A program made the translations under genes and the position numbers. The notes under the pieces are model-generated. The model made no database searches and had not been told where the DNA came from. It worked only from the letters and a program-made list of their open reading frames with translations. Shown here piece by piece: positions 33,189 to 42,402 of a stretch of 64,000 nt of DNA; within the stretch, counting starts at the first letter, position 1; every line of letters starts with the position of its first letter. The stretch comes from Acidobacteriota bacterium (GTDB lineage Bacteria; Acidobacteriota; Blastocatellia; Pyrinomonadales; Pyrinomonadaceae), in the NCBI GenBank assembly GCA_025463135.1, contig JAOAPY010000029.1, positions 1-64,000 on the forward strand, in the 5' to 3' direction.

Positions 33189-33392
33189 TTAGTCCTGGGG
33201 CCGGCGCAGACGCGTGTTTTTCAGTTCTTCCCAACGCTCACGCTGCTCTTCGTTAAGCTGGCTCGGCAGAGATTCAACGGGAACATTGTGCAGTTTGCAG
33301 AAATGACGCCAGAGAATGAACCGCTGGTCAAACTCTCCGGTCTCATCGGAAATTATGTTGTCGACTGGTGGACTCTGTTTTTGTTTAGCCAT
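33189..33392 (-). CDS. Small conserved-looking protein of unknown function
   Basis: A 67-residue highly charged protein (begins AKQKQSPPVDNII, then FDQRFILWRHFCKLHNVPVESLP and a Gln/Glu/Arg-rich helix). It converges with the metallo-hydrolase, the stops being four bases apart. The composition, with an ordered helix and no repeats, looks like real protein, and the start has a GGGGAAGGGCATGG context. I do not recognise the family. Confidence 0.5.
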   Translation of the reverse strand: MAKQKQSPPVDNIISDETGEFDQRFILWRHFCKLHNVPVESLPSQLNEEQRERWEELKNTRLRRPQD

Positions 33393-33471
33393 GCCCTTCC
33401 CCGCACTCTTCTTAGGCTAAATAGTGTAGCAAGTTTCTCGGCGAATGGGACACCGGTTACAAAGCGTCCCA

Positions 33472-33608
33472 ATTTGAAGTGCGCCGGCCTGGCGGCGCCT
33501 GGGTCGCGGCGACCTGTCGCAGCAAGTGGTCCGCATGAGGCCTGATTGAGGAGACGCGGCGGCGAGCCGCAGGCCAAAGCGGTGACAGGTCACCGCACTC
33601 CAATTGGG
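33472..33608. repeat. Palindromic element, GCGGTGAC-N2-GTCACCGC family, copy 2
   Basis: GCGGTGAC-AG-GTCACCGC is at 33579-33596. The tail GTCGCGGCGACCTGTCGCAG, shared with the copy at 7228-7305, lies before it at about 33503-33524. Ends read TTGAAGTGCG and CGCACTCCAA. The gap 33393-33657 holds nothing else that I can support. Confidence 0.65.
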
Positions 33609-33657
33609 CACGCTTCCGCTTAACCGCGGCCTAACCTGGCGGAGGCGTAGCAACACG

Positions 33658-34128
33658 CTACTTCTCGACGATGTCTTTCTTCAAACTCGACACAAAGGTC
33701 AACACTTCGTTCTTTTCTCGCTTGCCCACTTTGAATTTGTCGAGTGATTCGATCAGATGTCCGGCCGCGGCATTCCAATCAGCTTCACTCAAACCCAGTC
33801 CCTGGTGTGTGGTCTTCATGTCACGACCCATGTAGACGCAGGGGCCGCCGGTGGCCGCGCACAACTGATCCAGCAGGTGCTGGCGAATGCGCTTTTTGGA
33901 ATCGACACTGAAACCAGCGAAGAATTTTTCAAAACGCGGGTCACCGACAAGACGGCCGATAAAATCATCAACAACCGCGGCGAGTGCGTCGTAGCCACCC
34001 AACCGCAGGTACAGAGATTTTTCCTTCCTGGCCTGGGCCACGGTCGGCGCACTCATGCTGAAGGTTAGAAATAAAGAGAGGGCGAGGAGCGCGGCTGCGG
34101 TCCTCGTCAGTTTGCGTTGATTTGTCAT
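33658..34128 (-). CDS. Exported group I truncated haemoglobin-like protein
   Basis: A 156-residue protein. The first ~32 residues are a signal peptide (LTRTAAALLALSLFLTFSMSAPTVAQA). The mature ~120 residues have the truncated-globin layout: LYLRLGGYDALAAVVDDFIGRLVGDPRFEKFF (helices A-B-E start), the LLDQLCAATGGPCVYMGRDMKTTHQGL segment with the proximal haem-ligand His, and a short final helix. Truncated globins bind O2 or NO, usually in the cytoplasm; a signal peptide points here to the periplasm or outside. Two cysteines near the haem pocket (LCAATGGPC) could form a disulphide there. It is a single gene with repeats on both sides. Confidence 0.85.
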   Translation of the reverse strand: MTNQRKLTRTAAALLALSLFLTFSMSAPTVAQARKEKSLYLRLGGYDALAAVVDDFIGRLVGDPRFEKFFAGFSVDSKKRIRQHLLDQLCAATGGPCVYMGRDMKTTHQGLGLSEADWNAAAGHLIESLDKFKVGKREKNEVLTFVSSLKKDIVEK

Positions 34129-34296
34129 GCATACCCCTTTCGAAGATTTGGGATTTGGTGTAACACAAACTGTTTAGTTTGCGACCGCGTTGAATGCCAT
34201 CCTGCTTTGCAAACCCGGGGTCCCCGGCGGGGCCCTACAGTTTGCGTTACAACTTAGGACCCGACCCACTAACTAGATTCCAAGCAATCAGAAATA

Positions 34297-35133
34297 TCAA
34301 GACGTCTTTGTCAGCAGATACATCGGTCCGGTCGGGGCGCGCACGCCATCCTGCGGCTCCAGCGTTACTGCAAAGGTTCCGGCTGCCAGTGCCTCGACCG
34401 GCAGTTGCTCGTCCATCATCGCCTCGCCGGCCGCATCAGTTTTGAATACCCTGCCCGGCATGGGTGGATGTTTGTCGGCTATGAACCATAACTGATAAGC
34501 CTTGCCCGCCGGCGCCTGCGGCAGTCCCTGGGCCATGAACACAGCACGCCCGGACTTGCTGTCCACCGCCAGCATGCCGTGCGCCGAGGGGGCCTCTTTC
34601 GTCCCCGCCAGCGACGCCATGCGCGCGCCCGGGGTCGTCAACAACTGTAAAATTTTCTGTTTCTGATCGAGCTGGCCGCTCGCCTGCTTCATCTGCTCAG
34701 TCAAACGAGCGACTTCTGCCCTGGTCGCGAGGTTCTGTCTCCACAAAACCAGCAGACCGATAATGAGTCCGACAAAGATCACCGCCGCGGCGATTGCCGG
34801 AAATCCCCATGACCTGGTTGAGGGCTGCCGAGCGTGGATCGACGGACGTGAAATTGGGACCACCTTGTCCACATTCGGGCTGAGTCTCGCATTAGCAGGC
34901 TCTGCTCGCGCCGCGGCGAGTATGCGATCACGAACCCCGGCTGACGGCTCGATCTGATCTACCGTGTGGGCCAGCGCTCTCGTGGCCGCGCGCCAGTCAT
35001 CCAACTCTGCGCGACATTCGGCGCAGGTTGCCAGGTGCCGGCCCAGAACTCTCGCCTCATCACCATCAAGAGTCGAGAGCGCCTCCAGCGGCAGCAACGC
35101 TTTGTAGTCTTCGTGCTTCATGAATCGATTCAC
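34297..35133 (-). CDS. Anti-sigma factor with zinc finger and RskA-type C-terminal domain
   Basis: About 278 residues. The N-terminal zinc anti-sigma motif His-x3-Cys-x2-Cys is visible in RHLATCAECRAEL. One membrane helix lies near 118-138 (FPAIAAAVIFVGLIIGLLVLW), followed by a coiled-coil stretch (ARLTEQMKQASGQLDQKQKI). The outer domain (~170-278, with AYQLWFIADKHPPMPGRVFKTDAAG and TFAVTLEPQDG) is the RskA fold. It should hold the sigma factor of the next gene at the membrane until a periplasmic signal or proteolysis releases it. The start may be the fifth codon (MKHEDYK) instead. The sigma gene lies 30 bases upstream. Confidence 0.9.
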   Translation of the reverse strand: MNRFMKHEDYKALLPLEALSTLDGDEARVLGRHLATCAECRAELDDWRAATRALAHTVDQIEPSAGVRDRILAAARAEPANARLSPNVDKVVPISRPSIHARQPSTRSWGFPAIAAAVIFVGLIIGLLVLWRQNLATRAEVARLTEQMKQASGQLDQKQKILQLLTTPGARMASLAGTKEAPSAHGMLAVDSKSGRAVFMAQGLPQAPAGKAYQLWFIADKHPPMPGRVFKTDAAGEAMMDEQLPVEALAAGTFAVTLEPQDGVRAPTGPMYLLTKTS

Positions 35134-35163
35134 AGTACCGGCCGCATCACTTGCTCTGCGTTA

Positions 35164-35742
35164 TCATATCGACCGCAAGCTCGCCGTTCGATCACCCAAA
35201 AATTCCCGCAGCTTGATCATACCTGAGCGCATTCGTGTCTTGATGGTCCCCAGGGGTGTATTCAGCCGGGTAGCAATCTCTGTTTGTGTCAGACCGTCAA
35301 AGTAGGCGAGCAAGAGAGTCTGCCGCTGCTCCTCGGGAAGTTGGGCGAGCGCCCCCGCCACGATCTCCTTTTGTTCTGACAGGTACGCATCCTGCGCCGC
35401 GTCGGAAGCTTCAGGCGGAGCCTCCAGCGCGGTCGCGGTGGCCAGGCGCTCGCGAGCGCTTAGCTGCCGCAGGCGATCGATGGCCCGGCTGCGCGCGAGC
35501 GTAACCAACCAGGTAAAAGGCTTGCCCCGCTGTTCGTCAAAATCCGCCGCCCGGCGCCAAACTTGAATAAACACTTCCTGCAAAATATCTTCGGCCTCTT
35601 CTCGCCTGCCTAATATACGAACCAGGAGCCCGAAGAGGATTAAGCGATAGCGATCATAGAGCGAGGCCAACGCCGCCTCGTCGCCGCGGGCGATAGCGTG
35701 CAGAAGTTCAGCGTCGTTGGTTTGTGCAGGTTCAGGCTGCAA
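35164..35742 (-). CDS. ECF RNA polymerase sigma factor (SigK/RskA-linked group)
   Basis: A 192-residue sigma factor with region 2 (LYDRYRLILFGLLVRILGRREEAEDILQEVFIQVWRRA, with the DILQEVF signature) and region 4 (LAQLPEEQRQTLLLAYFDGLTQTEIATRLNTPLGTIKTRMRSGM) joined by a linker. Pairing with an RskA-type anti-sigma immediately downstream places it in the SigK-like ECF group, which controls small envelope or redox regulons. No promoter of its own type could be confirmed by eye. Confidence 0.92.
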   Translation of the reverse strand: MQPEPAQTNDAELLHAIARGDEAALASLYDRYRLILFGLLVRILGRREEAEDILQEVFIQVWRRAADFDEQRGKPFTWLVTLARSRAIDRLRQLSARERLATATALEAPPEASDAAQDAYLSEQKEIVAGALAQLPEEQRQTLLLAYFDGLTQTEIATRLNTPLGTIKTRMRSGMIKLREFLGDRTASLRSI

Positions 35743-36216
35743 ATCGGATGATTTCGGAGTCCCGGGGAATATACGGCCCGGACATCATAACAAGATTGCA
35801 GTGGGTTTGAAGAAAAGTTGGGGGTAATCTTTCTCCTGCGAAAGCATTGATTACCGTCGGAGATCAGGTCGCTGCCTCAACACCAAAAAATTGAGCTGGG
35901 ACTCGCAGGAATCCCAGCGCGGCAAAGTGCATTCGCAAACTCTCGGTTGCCATAACGCCGAGCGCTCTGCGATCTTTCGGTGCTTCCCAACGCCGCAGGC
36001 ATTCGCTAATCCCAGCCCAGGGCATCGCCCCGCGGAGATGGGCAAAGCGAATGTGAAAACGCTGAAAGCGTTGGCCAATGAATTTCCGCCCTGGCGATCT
36101 CTTTCAGAGTTCACGCGAAGACGCGACCAATAGTTCCCAGGGTTGCAACAGCCCCGGACTGTAATTGGCGAACACCTTTGGCGTCAGTCGTGCTTTGCGG
36201 CCCCGGGTGGTTCTTT
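35743..36216. other. Non-coding gap between sigma factor and peptidase genes
   Basis: About 470 bases. The first 100 hold the sigma-gene promoter region. GCTGGGA...TCCCAGC (around 35893-35920) and CCCAGCCCAGGGCATCGCCC (36011-36030) are palindromic fragments of the dispersed kind. No open frame here has convincing composition. Confidence 0.45.
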
Positions 36217-39200
36217 CTATTTCTTCGGTCCATATGGTGGCCGCTTTGGATGTTGAGGCGGATTCTTGCGCAGCTCATCATTGATGATCTCAATTGCTTT
36301 TTCGAGCTGTGGATCGTGACCGGCAACGATCAGATCCGGACGCGAGTCGACATCGTAATCAGGCGCGACCCCCTTATTCTCGACCACCCATTCGCTTTTG
36401 CCGTTATCCGCCGTCCAGATGGCAAATGATGGCGCCGTGACTGATCCGTTATCGATCATCGGAAGTCCGCCAGAGATGCCGACCAGGCCGCCCCAGGTCC
36501 GTTTACCGACGAGCGGTCCGATTTCATAGCGGCGGAAATAGAAGGGAAACGCATCGCCGCCGGAACCGGAAAACTCGTTAATCAACATCACCTTTGGTCC
36601 ATAAATCGCCGCGCCGGGAGTTTTGAAATCAATGCCTTCGCGCGGCGCATAGTAACTCATTAGCTGGCGACGCAGGCGTTCGACGAAAAACTCGGGAATG
36701 AAACCGCCGCTGTTCCAGCGCTCGTCGACAATCAAACAGTCTTTATCCGTTTGCGCATAGAAAGATTTAGCGAACGAGTTGATTCCGGCAATCGCAGTAT
36801 CGGGTACGTACATGTAACCACAGCGCCCGCCGGTGGCTTCGGCGACTTTGCGCCGGTTTGCTTCGAACCATTCGAGATAACGCAGGCCGCGATCGTTGGC
36901 GATCGGCCGCACGGTGACATTGCGCGCCCCGGTCTCTGTTGGCTTGCCGTTAACCTTTAGAATCACCTGCTTGCCTACGGTGTTTTCGAAAAGTGCGAAG
37001 GGATTGTCACCGGCGCGCAAAGGCCGGCCATTCACGGCCAGAAGGTAATCGCCTTCATGCACGATGACGCCCGGTTCAGTCAGCGGTGACCGCGTATCGC
37101 CGGCAGAATTGTCTCCGTTGTAGATTTTTTTGAAGCGGTAGTAACCATCGCGCGTTTCGAAGTCCACGCCGAGCAAGCCCACGCCGACGCGTTGAACGTC
37201 AGGAGAGTCGCCCCCGGAGACATATGTGTGTGAAGTGCTCAGCTCGGCGATCATCTCGCCGATGATGTAATTGAGATCGGACCGGTGCGCCACGTACGGC
37301 AGTTCCTGTGCGTAGCGCTGTTTGATCGCGGCCCAGTCCAGACCGCGCATGGTCGGGTCATAATAGAAGTCGCGTTCGATACGCCACGCTTCGTTGAAGA
37401 TCTGTTTCCATTCGGCGCGCGGATCCACCCTCATCTCCAGGCCACCCAGCTCGATCTTGCCGTCACCGACTTTTTGCCCCGGCCGCGCTTCGATGATCCC
37501 AAAGACAGGCCCGGCGCGATAAAGGATCTTATCGCCCGCCTGGTTGAGAGTGTAGTTGTTGATACCCGCGAGCAATACCACGTCTTCACGCTTCGCCAGA
37601 TCGTAACTGTGCAGCACTCGCGACGGCGCGGGTGGTGTACCTGGATCGGTTGGCGGCGGTTGAGCCGGCGGAACCTGAATGAAGAAGATGCGATCTTTGA
37701 CTGCTCTCAGTCGCTCGTAATTGCCCACGGGCACCGGGACGTTTACGATCCGCCGGCTCATGTTTTCGATATCAACTTTGATCGGCTTAACGTCGTCTTT
37801 CTTTGCGGGAGTCTTTGGCTGTTCTTTGGCTGCTTCGGGCTTTTGGCCGTCGGCGGCGGCGGGCTCTGATCCTTTGGATTCGCCGGATTCGCCACTCGGC
37901 CTGGCTCCCTCAGCGCCCGGTTTAGGAGTCTCTTTGGCAGCCGCGCCTTTCTCTTCGTCAGACTCAGGCGCTAGCGGCGAAGCAGTGTCCGCAGCCAGCG
38001 TCACGGCGTAAATTCCGGTAGTGTTGTTGTAGCTGAACGAACGCTCGAAGTCGCTGAAACTGGGCGTGGTAAAATTTCGATCAGACAGGAAGAAGAGATA
38101 CTTTCCGGTCGGGTCGAAAGCCGGACCATAGTCCGGTGTCATGCCATCGCCGAGCGGAAAGGACTTCTTTTGATCGAGCGAATAGAGCAGGACCTGCGGG
38201 AACTGGTTCTCATTTGTTTTCGCATAAGCGATCCACCTGGCATCAGGCGACCAATCATATTCGTTGATAGTGCCGACATGAGATTGATCGACGAGCACAG
38301 GCTTGCCACCGTTGATGTCCGCATAAAAGAGCTTCAGGGTCTTTTCCCCGAACAGAATCTTCTTTGAGTCGGGCGACCACTTTGGCTCGTAGCGGTAAGC
38401 AGCGCCATCGGTGGTAATGCGTTTCTCTTCGCCGGTACCGTCCTGCGGGCGAATATAAAGTTCGTACTCGCCGGTCTGATCTGAAAAATAGGAAATCCAT
38501 TTTCCATCCGGGGACCACGCGGGCCAAAGCTCGCGCACTCCGGAAGAGTTGGTCAGGTTTCGCACGTCGCCTTTCTTGGCGGGCACCGTGAAGATCTCGC
38601 CGCGGGCGCCGAACAATGCCCGGGCCCCGGATGGCGACAAACTGAAACTATTAATGAAGCGTTCTGCCCTCACGTACGTGGGCCGCGTTAACGTCAGGTC
38701 GCTTTCGACCGTGATGGGAGCGAGCGTGCTCTTTTCCGTCTTGAGATCAAAGAAGTAGAGATACCCGCCGTTCTCATAGACTATCGACGCCTCGCTGCCA
38801 GTTCCGAGGCTGGGCCATTTGACGTCGTATTCTTTGTAATGAGTAAGTTCGCGGACCTGCTTGGTCTTCAGATCGTAGCGATAGAGGTTCATTACCCCAT
38901 CGCGATCCGAATCAAAGTAGATCGCGTCGCCGCTCCACATGGGAAACATGTCGGCGGCGTCGGTGTGCGGTAGTTCCTCATAGACGTTGTTCTTTAGGTC
39001 ATAGATGGAAACGAACTGCTGCCAGCCGCCCCGATAGCGCTTCCAGGTGCGAAACTCGGTCGCGATGCGGTTGTACGCGATCTTTGTTCCGTCCGGTGAA
39101 TAGGAAGTCAGCCCGCCCGCGGGCAGCGGCAATTCCTCAGGCAGACCACCGTTGAGCCCTACGAGAAAAAGCTTTTCAAAGCGGGCGGAAAAGCTGGTTC

Positions 39201-39615
39201 TGGTCGACCGAAAGAGCACCTTCTGGCTGTCCGGCGTCCAGCCCAGGACAATATCCGGCGCCGGATGGTAAGTCAGCCGTCGCGGTTCACCGCCTTCGGC
39301 GGGAATTACAAAGACGTCTGTGTTGCCGTCGTAATCCCCCGTGAAGGCAATCCATTTGCCGTCCGGCGAAAATTTCGCGAACGACTCGCTGCCGGGATGC
39401 GCGGTTAACCGGCGCGCCTGGCCACCGCTGCGCGAAGCGATCCAAAGATCGCCGGCGTAAGTGAAGACAACCCGCTGACCGTGGATGTCCGGATAGCGCA
39501 AGAGTCGCGTGTTGCCATCGTTCTGAGCACCGGCTGTTGACGAAAAGATAGCGCAGAGAGCGATTACGACGGCCGTCGTTATCGATAGGCGCAGCACAGC
39601 ATTTGTCTTGAACAA
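36217..39615 (-). CDS. Tricorn-like S41 family peptidase
   Basis: About 1132 residues, exported (signal peptide ~1-30, ending TAGAQ). The N-terminal half is a WD40/PD40 propeller pair: repeated PDGKWIAFTG, SPDGTKIAYN, SPDARWIAYA units at 60-520. An acidic-lysine low-complexity linker at ~560-640 (EEKGAAAKETPKPGAEGARPS...) is unusual in the family and contrasts with its neighbours. Then come the C1 region, a PDZ domain (~830-930) and the S41 catalytic domain with a likely His in TSHTYVSGGD and Ser in GSGGDAFPFYF. Tricorn proteins cut peptides from the proteasome, but exported bacterial ones are thought to scavenge peptides. Single gene. Confidence 0.9.
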   Translation of the reverse strand: MFKTNAVLRLSITTAVVIALCAIFSSTAGAQNDGNTRLLRYPDIHGQRVVFTYAGDLWIASRSGGQARRLTAHPGSESFAKFSPDGKWIAFTGDYDGNTDVFVIPAEGGEPRRLTYHPAPDIVLGWTPDSQKVLFRSTRTSFSARFEKLFLVGLNGGLPEELPLPAGGLTSYSPDGTKIAYNRIATEFRTWKRYRGGWQQFVSIYDLKNNVYEELPHTDAADMFPMWSGDAIYFDSDRDGVMNLYRYDLKTKQVRELTHYKEYDVKWPSLGTGSEASIVYENGGYLYFFDLKTEKSTLAPITVESDLTLTRPTYVRAERFINSFSLSPSGARALFGARGEIFTVPAKKGDVRNLTNSSGVRELWPAWSPDGKWISYFSDQTGEYELYIRPQDGTGEEKRITTDGAAYRYEPKWSPDSKKILFGEKTLKLFYADINGGKPVLVDQSHVGTINEYDWSPDARWIAYAKTNENQFPQVLLYSLDQKKSFPLGDGMTPDYGPAFDPTGKYLFFLSDRNFTTPSFSDFERSFSYNNTTGIYAVTLAADTASPLAPESDEEKGAAAKETPKPGAEGARPSGESGESKGSEPAAADGQKPEAAKEQPKTPAKKDDVKPIKVDIENMSRRIVNVPVPVGNYERLRAVKDRIFFIQVPPAQPPPTDPGTPPAPSRVLHSYDLAKREDVVLLAGINNYTLNQAGDKILYRAGPVFGIIEARPGQKVGDGKIELGGLEMRVDPRAEWKQIFNEAWRIERDFYYDPTMRGLDWAAIKQRYAQELPYVAHRSDLNYIIGEMIAELSTSHTYVSGGDSPDVQRVGVGLLGVDFETRDGYYRFKKIYNGDNSAGDTRSPLTEPGVIVHEGDYLLAVNGRPLRAGDNPFALFENTVGKQVILKVNGKPTETGARNVTVRPIANDRGLRYLEWFEANRRKVAEATGGRCGYMYVPDTAIAGINSFAKSFYAQTDKDCLIVDERWNSGGFIPEFFVERLRRQLMSYYAPREGIDFKTPGAAIYGPKVMLINEFSGSGGDAFPFYFRRYEIGPLVGKRTWGGLVGISGGLPMIDNGSVTAPSFAIWTADNGKSEWVVENKGVAPDYDVDSRPDLIVAGHDPQLEKAIEIINDELRKNPPQHPKRPPYGPKK

Positions 39616-39766
39616 AGAGAGGACCTCCTGAAGCGTTCAATTTTTTGGGCCTTATTGGCTGGAACACTATTCAGTCTGTGATTCAGCGCGTGAAACAGAC
39701 TGAAGGAAGCGCTGATTAGGGCGCTTCAACGCGTAGCGTCGATATGAGTTTTCTGGCGCTGGGCGA

Positions 39767-40870
39767 TCAGGCCACAGTAATTTCACTCGCCAGGTAGACG
39801 TCCTGAATCGCGTTGAGCAATTCAATTCCTTCACTCATCGGACGCTGAAATGCCTTGCGGCCGGAAATCAGGCCAGTGCCGCCGCCGCGTTTGTTGATGA
39901 CAGCCGTGCGCACAGCTTCGGCAAGATCGCTGGCGCCTTTGGACTCGCCGCCGGAATTGATCAGACCACAACGTCCCATATAACAGTTGGCTACCTGATA
40001 GCGAACGAGGTCGATAGGGTTATCGCTGGTAAGCTTTTCGTAAACCAGCTTGCTGGTCTTGCCATAGGATTGGCCGAGCTCTTTTTCCACCGCGGGATAA
40101 CCACCGTTTCGTTCAGGGAGTTTCTGTTTGATGATATCAGCCTGAATCGTAACGCCCAGGTGATTGGCCTGTCCGGTCAAGTCGGCCGCGGCGTGCATAT
40201 CGCCTTCAGGAGTTTTGAATTTTGGGTTGCGGATGTAACACCAGAGGACGGTAGTCATGCCCAGTTCATGAGCCTGGGCAAAAGCGTTGGCGATCTCAGT
40301 AATCTGTCTGGTTGATTCGTCCGAGCCGAAGTAGATCGTCGCACCCACCGCTACCGCGCCCATGTTGCGCGCTTCCTTGACGGTCCCAAAAAGCACCTGA
40401 TCGAATTTATTCGGCACCGTCAAAAGTTCGTTGTGATTGATCTTAACGATGAAGGGAATCTTATGCGCGTACTTGCGCGCAACTACACCAAGCACGCCAA
40501 AGGTTGAGGCCACGGCGTTGCAGCCCCCTTCAATCGCCAGCTTCACAATATTTTCAGGATCGAAGTACAGCGGGTTGGGAGCAAAAGACGCGCCGGCAGA
40601 GTGCTCGACGCCCTGGTCCACCGGCAGAATGGAAAGATAGCCGGTACCCGCCAGGCGGCCGTGATCAAACAAAGACTGCATCGAGCGCAAGACCGCAGGT
40701 GTGCGATCGGAATTAGACCAGATGCGATCGATGAAATCCGGACCAGGCAGATTCAGTTGCTCTTTAGCGATGGTCTGGGATTTGTGGTCCAGCAGCAGGC
40801 GTGCCTTGTCGCCCAGCAGTTCTTCGATACGTTGAAGCGTCGTTTCCGAGCGTTTCAGTTCAGTGACCAT
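39767..40870 (-). CDS. fbaB: Class I fructose-bisphosphate aldolase (DhnA/FbaB type)
   Basis: A 367-residue cytoplasmic Schiff-base aldolase that splits fructose 1,6-bisphosphate in glycolysis and joins the trioses in gluconeogenesis. Family landmarks: [16 protein letters not shown] (~100-115), [20 protein letters not shown], the [15 protein letters not shown] segment (~305-318) and [12 protein letters not shown] near the end for phosphate binding. It belongs to the archaeal/E. coli FbaB-type group, not the class II metal enzymes. ATG 40870 has a weak GGAGGAT site. It is transcribed alone. Confidence 0.92.
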   Translation of the reverse strand: MVTELKRSETTLQRIEELLGDKARLLLDHKSQTIAKEQLNLPGPDFIDRIWSNSDRTPAVLRSMQSLFDHGRLAGTGYLSILPVDQGVEHSAGASFAPNPLYFDPENIVKLAIEGGCNAVASTFGVLGVVARKYAHKIPFIVKINHNELLTVPNKFDQVLFGTVKEARNMGAVAVGATIYFGSDESTRQITEIANAFAQAHELGMTTVLWCYIRNPKFKTPEGDMHAAADLTGQANHLGVTIQADIIKQKLPERNGGYPAVEKELGQSYGKTSKLVYEKLTSDNPIDLVRYQVANCYMGRCGLINSGGESKGASDLAEAVRTAVINKRGGGTGLISGRKAFQRPMSEGIELLNAIQDVYLASEITVA

Positions 40871-41162
40871 GGTCGTCTTCCATCCTCCAAATTATTTGGC
40901 GCCGGCATAGCGTCTCAATCGTTTTTGTGGGGCACGATTGTAACATAGGGGGTTAACGGCTTAGCCATGGGAGTGAGCTCTGGTACTGAATGCAGTTTGA
41001 TGGAAGTTGAAAATGCAATAGCTATACAGAACCGGGAGCGGACCGGGGTCCCCGGCCGGGCAACCCGGCTGGGGTGGTGGATGCGACCGGATCCTTCACT
41101 CAAGCATGCGTTGTAAAGAACCTTAGGAATCATGATGATTGAAGGCTCCTTACGCGCCAACA

Positions 41163-42176
41163 TCAGAGACCGCTAAGTATTGTCTTCCATCTGACCCACG
41201 CTTCTTCACGTGCTTTCTTGTTTGCTTTGTAAGCCGTCAACGCTTTCTGATAATCAGCCGTCGCTTTCTCATCCGCTTCCTTGTCGCCCTTAGCTTGCGG
41301 CGCATTGGGCTCCGGAGCCTCGCCGGCGCGCATAAAGCCATGACCGGCGCCTTCGTAGGTTACCGGATCGTATTTTTTCTTGAGCTCGTTCATAGCCTCG
41401 ATAGTCGCAGGCAAGGTCGCGCCGATGCGCGCATCGTTGCCGGCATAAAAGCCGTAGACGGGCGCAGTGATTTTCGCCAGCGCTGCCTTGTCGATCGTTT
41501 GACTTGATTGTGAACCAGTCGTCGGTGCTGTGCCGTAAAAGACAAACGCGGCTTTCAATGATGGACGGTTGGTAGCGAAGCGAAAGGTCTGAGTGCCACC
41601 CCAGCAGAAACCGCCGACCACCACCTTACCGTTGGCTGCCGGAAGTTTGGACACATAGTCAGCAACCGCGTTCAGGTCGGCAGTGATCTGATCGGGAGGC
41701 AAAGCCTGGATGGCTTTTCCTACGGCGTTACTATCCGTTGCTCGCAACTCAGCGGTGCCGCCGCCGTTTGGTCCCATGCCTGAAAGCAGATCGGGCGCGA
41801 TGGCAATGTAACCGGCTTCGGCCAGTTGATCCGTGAGGCTTTGCACCCAATCGCTCATGCCAAAGATTTCATGTATGACAAGGACGGCTGTGGCTTTGTT
41901 CTTGACCTCGGGATAAACGATGAAGCTGTTTACCTCCCGAGTACCGTTCTTGATCTTGACCCACTCCTGATGCCGCGGGGACTTCGCCAAACGTTGTTTG
42001 GCCCAATCCTGACCATCAGAAGAGTCCGGCGCAGCGGTTGTCGGATCCGGTGTTCCGTGGTGATGGTCGCCCATCTGCTGGCCCGTCGCGCAACTCCCGA
42101 GTGAGAGGAGGGCGATAACGCATATCAAACTTCTCAAGATTATTCTGCGGTCTTCAAGCTGCTTGCTGACGATCAT
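41163..42176 (-). CDS. Lipoprotein-type dienelactone hydrolase family protein
   Basis: About 337 residues. The N-terminal signal ends in LLSLGSC, a lipobox, followed by a His/Pro/Asp-rich spacer (HHHGTPDPTT), so it is probably anchored in a membrane facing the periplasm. The alpha/beta-hydrolase domain has the family nucleophile Cys in GGFCWGG, Asp in YAGNDARIG, and His in GAGHGF. Cytoplasmic relatives open dienelactones in aromatic breakdown; an exported form more probably has another ester substrate. The C-terminal ~50 residues are Lys/Glu/Ala-rich helix. Confidence 0.88.
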   Translation of the reverse strand: MIVSKQLEDRRIILRSLICVIALLSLGSCATGQQMGDHHHGTPDPTTAAPDSSDGQDWAKQRLAKSPRHQEWVKIKNGTREVNSFIVYPEVKNKATAVLVIHEIFGMSDWVQSLTDQLAEAGYIAIAPDLLSGMGPNGGGTAELRATDSNAVGKAIQALPPDQITADLNAVADYVSKLPAANGKVVVGGFCWGGTQTFRFATNRPSLKAAFVFYGTAPTTGSQSSQTIDKAALAKITAPVYGFYAGNDARIGATLPATIEAMNELKKKYDPVTYEGAGHGFMRAGEAPEPNAPQAKGDKEADEKATADYQKALTAYKANKKAREEAWVRWKTILSGL

Positions 42177-42402
42177 ATATGCCTCCGAAAAGAGAGTTGG
42201 TTTAGAAACTCAGGACGCGAAATATTCTGTTAAGGAATTTCCCGCACATTATATATGCACGGCGCTAAAGGTAGGAATGGCGTGAGCCGGCAGGTGTTCA
42301 GAGTACCGCCTTCAGGCGGGCTTTGGGCGTGAAGAGACAACCCGACTGAAGTCTAGGTAACACCTATTGAGTTTGTGGATCGTTTGTACGCAGAGGACCT
42401 GG

